Source of the DNA: an uncultured Draconibacterium sp.
GTDB lineage: Bacteria > Bacteroidota > Bacteroidia > Bacteroidales > Prolixibacteraceae
Direction: 5' to 3'
Assembly (NCBI RefSeq): GCF_963676735.1
Contig: NZ_OY781464.1
Location: 1,521,001-1,585,000 of the forward strand
Length of the DNA stretch: 64,000 nucleotides
The notes beneath the pieces are model-generated. The model had not been told where the DNA came from and made no database searches. It worked only from the letters and a program-made list of their open reading frames with translations. Of the stretch, positions 18,560 through 26,819 are shown one piece after another. The position numbers and the translations under genes were made by a program. Within the stretch, counting starts at the first letter, position 1. Each line of letters begins with the position of its first letter.

Positions 18560-18588
18560 CTTCGGTCACCGGTCTTCGGTCTTCCGTC
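18560..18588 (+). repeat. Short intergenic repeat rich in GGTCTTCGGTCTTCCGTC
   Basis: The gap between the GH29 gene and the oxidoreductase gene is almost filled by tandem-like CGGTC/TTCGGTC units. I recognise this as a common dispersed Bacteroidetes intergenic repeat. No function is evident. Confidence 0.4.
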
Positions 18589-18600
18589 AATTCTTTAAAA

Positions 18601-20265
18601 ATGAAAAAAATAAAACTAGCAGCAATATTTCTAGCGTTTTTGGTCGTTTGGGCCTGCGCCGTAAAGCAATCAGATAAAGCCAACCGGCCCGATGTAGTAA
18701 TTTACGGAGGAACATCAGCAGCCATTACTGCGGCGGTGCAGTTGGCGCAAATGGATAAAAATGTGTTTATTGTGTGCCCCGAAAAACATATTGGCGGCCT
18801 ATCAGCAAGTGGTCTTGGTTTTACCGATGTAGGTGATAAAAGTGTCATTGGCGGACTTTCGCGCGAGTTTTACCATCGTGTTTACCTGCACTATCAAAAC
18901 GATGAAGCCTGGAACTGGCAGCCTCGTAGCGAGTATGGGAATGAGGGACAAGGTACCACCGCTATTAACGACAGCATGCAAACCATGTGGACATTTGAGC
19001 CACATGTAGCCGAAAATATTTTTGAAGAGTTTGTTGCCGAAAATAACATTACAATTTTGCGCGATGAGTGGCTCGACCGTGAAAACGGCGTTGAAGTCAT
19101 CGATGGAAAAATCAAATCAATTACCGTGTTAAGTGGTAAGAAATTTGAAGCCGAAATTTTTATGGATGCCACTTACGAAGGCGACCTGATGGCAGCGGCC
19201 GGAATAAATTATCACGTGGGCCGCGAAGCCAACAGCGTTTACAACGAAACATGGAATGGTGTGCAGTGCGGGCAATTTCACCACAGCCATAATTTTCATC
19301 ACATGAACTTAAAGATTAGTCCTTATGTGATTCCCGGCGACCCAACAAGCGGTGTTTTGCCTCGAATTTCAACCGAACCTCCGGGCGAAAACGGCTCGGG
19401 TGACAAACGAATTCAGGCGTATAACTACCGCCTGTGCACCACCAATGCCGAAGGAAATTACGTTCCGTTTGAAAAACCCGAAAATTACGACCCTGCCCAA
19501 TACGAATTGCTACGCCGGATTTTCCGTGCAGGTCGTCACTCCATGTTTGGCGGTGGTAAAATTCCCAACGGTAAACGTGATGTGAACAACGTAGGTCCGT
19601 TTAGCTCCGATAATATTGGTATGAATTACGATTACCCCGAAGCATCGTACGAAGAACGTAAAGTAATTCTTCAGGAACATATCGACTACCACAAAGGCTT
19701 GCTGTATTTCTGGTGCTACGACGAAAGTGTACCGGAAAACCTGCGCTTGAAAATGAGAAAATGGGGCCTGGCAAAAGACGAATTTGTGGATAACAACCAC
19801 TGGCCTTACCAGATTTATGTGCGCGAAGCACGCCGTATGCTCGGTGAGTTTGTGATGACAGATAACGAAATTCTTGGGAAAAAGCCTGTGGATAAATCTA
19901 TTGGGATGGGTTCGTATGCAATGGATTCGCACAACACCCAACGTTATATTACCGAAGAAGGTTATGTGCAAAACGAGGGCGATTTAGGTGTTGAACCTCC
20001 GGCGCCCTACCAGATTCATTTGGGAACCATTGTGCCAAAGCGCGAAGAGTGCAAAAACCTGTTGGTGCTTACTGCCGTTTCAAGTTCGCACATTGCTTTT
20101 GGTTCTATTCGTATGGAACCCGTGTTTATGGTGCTGGGGCAAAGTGCCGGTGTTTTGGCCGGTATGGCTGTTGAAAAAGGTGTTGATTTGCATGATGTTG
20201 CTTATACCGAATTAGCTGATGAATTACATGCCTTGGGGCAAATTTTGGATGTGTCGGATAAATAG
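18601..20265 (+). CDS. FAD-dependent oxidoreductase, lipoprotein
   Basis: A 554-residue protein with a lipobox at Cys19 and an N-terminal dinucleotide-binding fold: DVVIYGGTSAAITAAVQLAQ, followed by HIGGLSASGLGFTD. This matches the FAD-dependent oxidoreductase group often found in PULs (FAD_oxidored family). The C-terminal region has SSSHIAFGSIRMEPVFMVLGQSAGVLAGMA, which typically closes the FAD site. Its substrate is unknown; it may oxidise a sugar or a released oligosaccharide in the periplasm or at the surface. It lies between a GH29 and an esterase gene in a tightly spaced run. The predicted export of a flavoprotein is unusual but common in this subgroup. Confidence 0.85.
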   Translation: MKKIKLAAIFLAFLVVWACAVKQSDKANRPDVVIYGGTSAAITAAVQLAQMDKNVFIVCPEKHIGGLSASGLGFTDVGDKSVIGGLSREFYHRVYLHYQNDEAWNWQPRSEYGNEGQGTTAINDSMQTMWTFEPHVAENIFEEFVAENNITILRDEWLDRENGVEVIDGKIKSITVLSGKKFEAEIFMDATYEGDLMAAAGINYHVGREANSVYNETWNGVQCGQFHHSHNFHHMNLKISPYVIPGDPTSGVLPRISTEPPGENGSGDKRIQAYNYRLCTTNAEGNYVPFEKPENYDPAQYELLRRIFRAGRHSMFGGGKIPNGKRDVNNVGPFSSDNIGMNYDYPEASYEERKVILQEHIDYHKGLLYFWCYDESVPENLRLKMRKWGLAKDEFVDNNHWPYQIYVREARRMLGEFVMTDNEILGKKPVDKSIGMGSYAMDSHNTQRYITEEGYVQNEGDLGVEPPAPYQIHLGTIVPKREECKNLLVLTAVSSSHIAFGSIRMEPVFMVLGQSAGVLAGMAVEKGVDLHDVAYTELADELHALGQILDVSDK

Positions 20266-20278
20266 TGAGTACAATAAA

Positions 20279-21190
20279 ATGAATAAGTTATTTCTTTTTC
20301 TGGTTCTGAATATAATATGTTTGTTGGGGCATGCTCAGCATCTTGAAGTTCCTTTATGGGCTGACAATATCCCAAACTATCAAGAGACCGATGAAAAAGA
20401 AATTAGAGTTCAGGAGGGAGTGCTTAAAATACGAAACGTAAAGAAACCAGGTCTGGAAGTTTTTATTCCATCGGAAAGAATTCAAAATGGACAGGCTGTG
20501 GTTATTTGCCCTGGTGGCGGATACGCTATTATGAACTGGGATTGGGAGGGGACCGATATTGCCAAATGGCTCAATTCGCAGGGAATAACAGCTATTGTAT
20601 TAAAGTATCGTTTGCCACGCTCAAAATCAAATATTGTGTCTTATAAATCGCCCATATTAGATGCACAGCGTGCTGTCCGTTTGGTGAGACAAAATGCAAA
20701 AGCATGGGGCATTGATTCAACGCGTATTGGCATTATGGGATTCTCGGCAGGAGGGCATTTGGCGGCAACACTTTCTGTTCATTACAACGAAAAATATGCT
20801 GAACCAAGCGATAGTATCGACTTGTTAAGTGCGCGCCCCGATTTTTCAATATTGGTTTATCCTGTTGTAACTTTTAAAGACGGTTTTACCGACTCTGGCT
20901 CAAGAAGAAGGCTTCTGAATAATAACTTGGATGAAGATTTAATACTACACTTTTCAGCCGAAGAACATGTAAATGCTGATACGCCACCTACATTTATTAT
21001 GCATTCAACAGATGATACCGGTGTGCCGGTGCAAAACTCATTAAAGTATTACGAAGCTTTGGTTAACAACAAGGTGCAAGCAGAAATGCATCTTTATCCC
21101 ATTGGCTGGCATGGTTATGCACTGGCACGAGACAACGAATATTTATCCACATGGACAGAACTTTTGGAAGCCTGGTTAAAAAGATATTAA
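20279..21190 (+). CDS. Alpha/beta-hydrolase, probable carbohydrate esterase
   Basis: A secreted 303-residue alpha/beta-hydrolase, probably removing acetyl or other acyl groups from the glycan. I chose the ATG at 20279 because it gives a clean signal peptide (MNKLFLFLVLNIICLLGHAQ) 13 bases after the previous stop; an in-frame ATG at 20219 would overlap that gene and spoil the signal. It has CPGGGYAIM for the oxyanion hole, GFSAGGH with Ser156, HSTDDTGVP with Asp245/246, and GWHGYAL with His278. These form a plausible Ser-Asp-His triad of the type seen in the xylan-esterase-like group. Confidence 0.88.
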   Translation: MNKLFLFLVLNIICLLGHAQHLEVPLWADNIPNYQETDEKEIRVQEGVLKIRNVKKPGLEVFIPSERIQNGQAVVICPGGGYAIMNWDWEGTDIAKWLNSQGITAIVLKYRLPRSKSNIVSYKSPILDAQRAVRLVRQNAKAWGIDSTRIGIMGFSAGGHLAATLSVHYNEKYAEPSDSIDLLSARPDFSILVYPVVTFKDGFTDSGSRRRLLNNNLDEDLILHFSAEEHVNADTPPTFIMHSTDDTGVPVQNSLKYYEALVNNKVQAEMHLYPIGWHGYALARDNEYLSTWTELLEAWLKRY

Positions 21191-21211
21191 ACGGATATAA
21201 ATGAAAAAAAT

Positions 21212-22696
21212 ATGATACCCAAATTGCTGATTTCGTGTTATGTAATTTCAATTTTAGGATTTACATCATGTTCCCCAAAAGTAAAAATCTATCCTGCACC
21301 TGAAGGAATTGAGCTTTCAGATGCTTTTGTTGTGAAAGTGCAAGAGCAGGCGGTTCCTGTATATAAAACCAAAATTCCGCCCGACCATCCAATTCCGAGA
21401 TTAAACCATTCGCGTAGTATTTTTGGTTATGCATCTATTGCATCGTTCGATATGAATGAAAGTGTAACAGTTTCGATAGATTACCCCAAAGCTGTTGAAT
21501 CGGTTAAAATTTTGCCTACATCCTACGGAATTGCTCCCCAGATTGAAGGGAATAAAATTACTTTTAAACTGGATAATCCGGGCCAAATAACTGTTGAGGT
21601 GAATGGAGATTGGCACCAATCGTTGCATATTTTTGCTAATCCATTTGAAAATAATATTCCTAATCCCAATGACCCAAATGTGAAATATTTCGGGCCAGGT
21701 ATTCACGACTTAACAAGTTTAAATGTTGGAGATAATACTACCGTTTATCTTGCCGGAGGTGCATACATTCGTTGTGGAATGGATGAAGATGAAAAGGAGG
21801 TGGAAGTAAGGGGACAGAAAAGAAAACTTCCAACGTTTTTTCTGGAAGGAAATAATATTACCATTCGCGGACGTGGAATTATCGACCAAAGCGCTATTCC
21901 AAGGTCGAATCGAAGATATACTGTTTTTTCACAGTTCTCAAAAAATATAAATATTGAAGGGATAACCATTTTCGACCCCAGTCACTGGACAATGCCAATA
22001 CAAAGCTCAGATAGTATTCATGTTGACAACATTAAAATTATTGGTTGGCGGGGGAACTCCGATGGTGTTGATATTTCCAGCAGTCGCGATGTACTTGTAG
22101 AGAACTGTTTTTTCCGAACACTTGACGATGCAGTGGTAATAAAGTCTTTTACCGATTGTGGTGAAGTAAGAAATGTACATACAAGAAAATGTGTGGTTTG
22201 GAATGAATTGGCGCACTCTTTAAGTATTGGCGCCGAAGTACACGAAGATATCAGCAATATTCTTTTTGAAGATTGCGATGTAATTCACGATGTTGGTCGC
22301 GAAACTGCCCTGCGTGTATACCACTGCGACGATGCTGTTATCAGCGATGTTACCTTCGAAAATATCAGGATTGAAGAAGCGCGTCGATTGATTTCATGCT
22401 GGATTGGTAAAACCCGCTGGACCGAAACCGAAGAACGCGGAAACATCAGAAATGTGGTTTTTAAAAACATTACAGCCACCTCAGCACCCATCGATACTAC
22501 ACTTACTGGTTTTCAGGATGGCTCCGACTGGAAACCTTATATAATACGGAACCATGCCAGTATGGAGTTGGTGGGATTTGACGAAGAACATACGATTGAA
22601 GGAGTGCGTTTTGAAAATGTTGTGCTCGACGGCAAACCGGTTGAAGCAGAGCAGGTAACAAAAAATATTTTTGTAAAAAATGTAAGTTATAAATAA
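21212..22696 (+). CDS. GH28-like polygalacturonase-fold lipoprotein
   Basis: A 494-residue protein with a lipobox at Cys20, a short N-terminal beta domain and a GH28-type parallel beta-helix. Expected polygalacturonase motifs are partly present: GNSDGVDI with Asp284 and Asp287, and TLDDAVVIKS with Asp305 and Asp306. The usual GHG motif is replaced by AHS (His335), so substrate or mechanism may differ from true polygalacturonases. In this setting it may cut a uronic-acid or fucose-containing linkage. It follows the esterase gene by 21 bases. GH28-like is fairly secure; activity is not. Confidence 0.8.
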   Translation: MIPKLLISCYVISILGFTSCSPKVKIYPAPEGIELSDAFVVKVQEQAVPVYKTKIPPDHPIPRLNHSRSIFGYASIASFDMNESVTVSIDYPKAVESVKILPTSYGIAPQIEGNKITFKLDNPGQITVEVNGDWHQSLHIFANPFENNIPNPNDPNVKYFGPGIHDLTSLNVGDNTTVYLAGGAYIRCGMDEDEKEVEVRGQKRKLPTFFLEGNNITIRGRGIIDQSAIPRSNRRYTVFSQFSKNINIEGITIFDPSHWTMPIQSSDSIHVDNIKIIGWRGNSDGVDISSSRDVLVENCFFRTLDDAVVIKSFTDCGEVRNVHTRKCVVWNELAHSLSIGAEVHEDISNILFEDCDVIHDVGRETALRVYHCDDAVISDVTFENIRIEEARRLISCWIGKTRWTETEERGNIRNVVFKNITATSAPIDTTLTGFQDGSDWKPYIIRNHASMELVGFDEEHTIEGVRFENVVLDGKPVEAEQVTKNIFVKNVSYK

Positions 22697-22741
22697 ATTG
22701 AGTAACTGCCCTGAAAACCTTTTTTAAGGGAGAAATAAAAG

Positions 22742-23470
22742 ATGAAAGCAGTGCAAAAGCTAACTTGGTTGATCGGATTAATAGTGCTGGTATCGGTAAA
22801 TAGCCAGGCACAGGTAATAAATGCCGGTGTGGGGGGAAACTCAACCAGCGATTTATTGGAACGTATTGAGAAGGATGTACTGCAGCAAGAACCAGATTTG
22901 GTGATTGTAATGGTGGGTACCAATGATATGCTCAATTCAAAAAAAATGAATTCGTATGAACAGTATGCCTCCAATCTTGATGAAATTGTTAAAACACTAA
23001 AGCAAAACAAGGCTGAAGTGGTTGTAATGGCTCCGCCTCCTGCTGATTCAAGCTACCTTTTTGAGCGGCACGACAGAAAACTATTTGCCTCGGCGCCCAA
23101 TGTAAAGCTGGATTCGGCCCGACAAATTGTGGCAAAAACTGCCCGGAAGCAAAATGTCCACTTTATCGATATTTATCAGCAATTCAGTAATTTAAACCTG
23201 CCACAGCATAACACCGACTTGTTTATCATGAATCCGAAAAACAGCGGTTACCGTGATGGCGTTCACCCAACAGCTTTGGGCTATCATTTTATTGCTGAAA
23301 ATGTGTTTCAGTTTCTGAAAAAGAAGAAACTGCTTGAAAAAGGCGATAAGGTGCTGTGTTTTGGCGACTCCATAACCTTTGGCTCGAAAGTAAAAGGAAG
23401 CGGAACAGCTGAAGGGGAAACGTACCCTGCGTATTTACAAAATGCAATAACAACCTATTATGAAAACTAA
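22742..23470 (+). CDS. SGNH/GDSL hydrolase with permuted block order
   Basis: A 242-residue secreted SGNH-type esterase (signal peptide to about residue 23) in which the conserved blocks occur in a rotated order. Block II (NAGVGGNSTSD, Gly31/Asn33) comes right after the signal peptide, then block III (VGTNDM, Asn61) and block V (RDGVHPT, Asp172/His175). Only then does block I appear near the C-terminus (CFGDSITFG, Ser210), followed by the segment GETYPAYLQNAI that normally connects block I to block II. All catalytic elements are present, so it could be an active, circularly permuted acyl esterase. Its stop codon overlaps the start of the next gene by 11 bases, so co-translation is likely. Confidence 0.85.
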   Translation: MKAVQKLTWLIGLIVLVSVNSQAQVINAGVGGNSTSDLLERIEKDVLQQEPDLVIVMVGTNDMLNSKKMNSYEQYASNLDEIVKTLKQNKAEVVVMAPPPADSSYLFERHDRKLFASAPNVKLDSARQIVAKTARKQNVHFIDIYQQFSNLNLPQHNTDLFIMNPKNSGYRDGVHPTALGYHFIAENVFQFLKKKKLLEKGDKVLCFGDSITFGSKVKGSGTAEGETYPAYLQNAITTYYEN

Positions 23471-25814
23471 ATTAGTTTCGAAATTTGCCGGTAAGGTAGT
23501 TGCCAAGCGGTTTAAAACAACCAAACACCTTAGTATTGTTTTATTGTTTGTGTTCGCACTGTTGTCGTGCACCCAAAAACCCAAAACGATAGAAAACACC
23601 ATTAACTGGCCCGAATTTATGGCGCAGCACGACCTGGTTTGGGAAGAAACACCCCTGCAATGGAACGAAGGTGCTTTTACCGGAAACGGGCAGGTTGGTA
23701 TGATGATTTACGCCACCATGAATGACAATCGCCTCGATTTTCATATGGGACGGCAAGATGTTACCGACCATCGCAAAGCACCGAATAAAAAAACATCGAT
23801 GGGTGTAAAAGGGGCTGACCTCTTGGATTTTTCGCGCCTCGATATTGGAAGAATGTACCTGCGCCCTGCAGGTAAAATTCAGAAAATAAAAGTGCGTCAG
23901 CACCTGTGGAATGCAGAAGTTAGAGGGACAATAATTACCGATTTGGGCGAACTTACTTTTCGTGCATTTACGCCATACAACCGTATGCTGAATGTGATTG
24001 AAGTAAGCTCAACTGAAAAGCAGGATGGTAAAACAGCAGATTATACCTGGGAATGGAAAGCCGGAAATCCAATTTCTCCACGTGCCCTGGCCAAACCCGA
24101 AAGTTACCCTGATATTGAGTTGAATCCCAAACCCGTGGTTTCTAAGAATGGTGATTTAAATGTTTGCGTACAAACGTTAAATGCCGGTGGCGATTATGCC
24201 ACGGTTTGGAAAGAAGTAGAAAGTTCTGAGTCGGCATCAACCATGTATTTGTCAACTGCCAACGAAATTCCGGCAAGCGGGAAATCGGAAGTTGTGGCCG
24301 GTAAAACGGTTAACGATGCGGCGTCGACAGCACTTATCGAAGTTGAAAAAATACACCGTGATTGGTGGCACAGCTTTTTCCAAAAATCATTTTTATCCAT
24401 TCCCGACGGACGTATGGAATCGTTTTACTGGATTCAGTTGTACAAAATGGCGGCCTGTTCGCGCCCGGACGGCCCGGCACTCGATTTAAATGGCCCGTTT
24501 CTGAAAGTAACTTCGTGGCCCGGCCTTTGGTGGAATCTGAATGTGCAGTTAACCTACTGGCCATTCAATACAAGTAATCATTTGGAATTGGCCGAAAACT
24601 ACATAAAACTCATCGATGAGTATGGCGATGCCATGCTTAAAAACCGCTTTAGTGGTTCAACACTCGGCGATTATGCCTGGGCTTTACACAACTACTGGCT
24701 TATTTACAGCTACAAAGGCGACTGGGAATCGATTCAAAACAAATGGGTACCCAAGGCCATGGATGTGGCCAAAATTTACGAAGGCAAACAAATCAGAAAC
24801 GAAAACGGCAAGATTGAATTAATTGCCATGGGCTCGCCCGAGTACAAAGGCTTTGAAAAGTTTGAAAACACCAACTATAATCTGGCCATTTTGCGCTGGC
24901 TGTTAAATACTTTAATTGAATCGAACGAAAAGGCCGGAACGAATTTGCAGGAAGTTGCCAAATGGAAACAAACGCTTGAAGATTTAATTCCATACCCCAT
25001 TGATGAAAATGGCTTAATGATTGGCAGCAGCCAGCCGGTTGACATGTCGCACCGCCACTACTCGCATTTACTGGCTTTGTATCCGCTGTTTCAACTCGAC
25101 CCCGATTCGCCCGAAGATATGGCGCTGGTTGATAAATCGGTAGTACACTGGCATAAAATTGAGGATGGAAAAGGTTTAGCCGGTTATTCGTATACGGGTG
25201 CAGCTTCGTTGTACAATGCCCTTGGTCGCGGAAACGATGCCTATGGAATTATGCAGCATTTTTTAACCAAACAAATTGGCAAAGGAAGTGCATTGTTGCT
25301 ACCCAATACTTTTTATATGGAAGGCTGGGGGCGCAACCCGGTAATTGAAACGCCGCTGAGTGGAGCCGCTGCAATTATGGAATTTTTGCTGCAAAGCTGG
25401 GGCAATAAAATAAGGGTATTCCCTGCTGTTCCCGATGGCTGGGAAGAGGCTTCTTTTAACGATCTCAGGGCACAAGGCGGTTTCCTTGTGAGTGCTGCCC
25501 GCGAGAACAGTAAAACAACCTGGGTAAAAATCAAAAGTGAGGTCGGCCATCCCTGTGTGCTTAAAGTACCGGGGTGGAATGAAGCCATACAAATTGGCGG
25601 AAACGGAAAAGTTAGAATGACAAAAATAGCTGATGGCGAATTTGAAATCGCTTTCGCTGCAGGACAGGAAATTATTGTAGCTCCTTCTCCTGAAGTTCAG
25701 CCACAGCTAAAACCTGTTCAGCACAATGTTGAAGAAATTAATTTGTACGGCGTAAAAAAGGGAATGAACTACGAAGAGGAAATGGTTTACCCGGTTCCGG
25801 AGTATGAGTATTAA
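23460..25814 (+). CDS. Divergent GH95-like protein, lipoprotein
   Basis: A 784-residue protein with a long basic N-terminus and a lipobox at Cys37. Its layout follows GH95 alpha-L-fucosidases: an N-terminal beta-sandwich with QWNEGAFTGNGQVGMMIY, an alpha6/alpha6 barrel with WWNLNVQLTYWP (Asn359, Asn361), the HRHYSHLLALYP motif (531-542), and a C-terminal beta domain. Two key features differ from canonical GH95. The EW-x-DWD segment that holds the catalytic Glu before HRH is replaced by LMIGSSQPVDMS, and the QIDGNFG motif with the catalytic Asp is replaced by VIETPLSG (Glu630). It may have another specificity or no fucosidase activity. The canonical GH95 at 61795 serves as an internal comparison. 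Confidence 0.75.
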   Translation: MKTKLVSKFAGKVVAKRFKTTKHLSIVLLFVFALLSCTQKPKTIENTINWPEFMAQHDLVWEETPLQWNEGAFTGNGQVGMMIYATMNDNRLDFHMGRQDVTDHRKAPNKKTSMGVKGADLLDFSRLDIGRMYLRPAGKIQKIKVRQHLWNAEVRGTIITDLGELTFRAFTPYNRMLNVIEVSSTEKQDGKTADYTWEWKAGNPISPRALAKPESYPDIELNPKPVVSKNGDLNVCVQTLNAGGDYATVWKEVESSESASTMYLSTANEIPASGKSEVVAGKTVNDAASTALIEVEKIHRDWWHSFFQKSFLSIPDGRMESFYWIQLYKMAACSRPDGPALDLNGPFLKVTSWPGLWWNLNVQLTYWPFNTSNHLELAENYIKLIDEYGDAMLKNRFSGSTLGDYAWALHNYWLIYSYKGDWESIQNKWVPKAMDVAKIYEGKQIRNENGKIELIAMGSPEYKGFEKFENTNYNLAILRWLLNTLIESNEKAGTNLQEVAKWKQTLEDLIPYPIDENGLMIGSSQPVDMSHRHYSHLLALYPLFQLDPDSPEDMALVDKSVVHWHKIEDGKGLAGYSYTGAASLYNALGRGNDAYGIMQHFLTKQIGKGSALLLPNTFYMEGWGRNPVIETPLSGAAAIMEFLLQSWGNKIRVFPAVPDGWEEASFNDLRAQGGFLVSAARENSKTTWVKIKSEVGHPCVLKVPGWNEAIQIGGNGKVRMTKIADGEFEIAFAAGQEIIVAPSPEVQPQLKPVQHNVEEINLYGVKKGMNYEEEMVYPVPEYEY

Positions 25815-25828
25815 TAAGCAAAATCAGC

Positions 25829-26638
25829 ATGAAAAGAATAAATATGAAGTCAAATCAAATTTTAGTAATACTGGCTGTTTTCTTTGCAGCCATAAGTTGT
25901 CAACAAAAAGAACCAACCGACTTTGCCGGCCTAAACAAATCTAAAGCCTGGCAGCTCCGGTTAGAAGATGAGTGTACCGCTAACTGGCAGCAAAACTGGT
26001 TTAAAGATGGACTGATTTCGGTGGTAGAGCAGGACGAAAACGGCATGGACCTAATCGCAGGACCGGTTAACCGCGACGATGCCCACCACACCGTACTTTG
26101 GACCAAACAATCGTTCGAGGGCGACATTAAAATGGAATACGAATACACCCGCACCGATAGCCAGATTGTAAATGTAAACATCCTGTATATTCAGGCGCAG
26201 GGCATTGGCAAAGAGGGCAAAGGGGCCGATATTACCGAATGGAACGCCTACCGCGACACGGCCAATATGTGGAAATATTATTTCTATATGGATCCATTAC
26301 ACATTAGTTATGCCGCTTTCCCGATGGTAAACGACGATCCTGAAAACGATTACGTTCGTGTACGTAAATACCCAACTCCAAGCCAGGAAGAATTTAAAAA
26401 TACCGAGGTGTTACCTGCCTACTTTAAAACAGGCTTGTTTCAACCCGATGTTACCTATAAAATAACGGTAATAAAAACGGGCTCAAAACTCTATTTTAAT
26501 GTGAATGGAAACGGCGATGAGAAACTTTTTTCCTGGGATTTAACAGAGGAACAGTCGCCAAAACAGGGTAGAATTGGTCTTCGCCACATGTACACCCGCT
26601 CGGCGAGGTATAAAAATTTTAAAGTTTGGACGAAGTAA
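25829..26638 (+). CDS. DUF1961 (YesU-like) concanavalin-fold lipoprotein
   Basis: A 269-residue lipoprotein (Cys24) of the DUF1961/YesU type, predicted to adopt a concanavalin-like jelly roll. Characteristic segments include TVLWTKQSFEGDIKMEYEYTRTDS (about 90-114), NVNILYIQAQG, DITEWNAYRDTANMWKYYFYMDPLHISYA and the closing GRIGLRHMYTRSARYKNFKVW. YesU sits in the rhamnogalacturonan cluster of Bacillus, and relatives recur in PULs, but the activity of the family is not established to my knowledge. It follows the GH95-like gene by 14 bases and is the last gene before a palindromic element. It may be a glycan-binding protein or an uncharacterised hydrolase. Confidence 0.7.
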   Translation: MKRINMKSNQILVILAVFFAAISCQQKEPTDFAGLNKSKAWQLRLEDECTANWQQNWFKDGLISVVEQDENGMDLIAGPVNRDDAHHTVLWTKQSFEGDIKMEYEYTRTDSQIVNVNILYIQAQGIGKEGKGADITEWNAYRDTANMWKYYFYMDPLHISYAAFPMVNDDPENDYVRVRKYPTPSQEEFKNTEVLPAYFKTGLFQPDVTYKITVIKTGSKLYFNVNGNGDEKLFSWDLTEEQSPKQGRIGLRHMYTRSARYKNFKVWTK

Positions 26639-26650
26639 AAAAATATGAAT

Positions 26651-26791
26651 ATACCCCTCTGGCTGTAGCCATCTCCCCTTAAAAAGGGGATACAGTTGAT
26701 AGGTAACCAACCATAGATTTACAAGGTTAATAATCAGCTTGTTAAAAGAGTCTTCCCCTCATGAGGGGAAGTGCCAACAGGCGAAGGGGTA
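26651..26791. repeat. MITE-like palindromic element, copy A
   Basis: About 141 bases fill most of the gap before the GH30 gene. The outer ends are inverted repeats: ATACCCCTCTGGCTGT on the left and the reverse complement TACCCCTTCGCCTGTTGG on the right. Each end carries its own hairpin: TCCCCTT/AAGGGGA on the left and the palindrome CTTCCCCTCATGAGGGGAAG (26752-26771) on the right. No open reading frame lies inside. The same architecture recurs at 50151-50289 and, more degraded, at 52582-52714. Confidence 0.7.
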
Positions 26792-26819
26792 AGAGAAAGA
26801 ATAGAAACAAAAAAATAAA

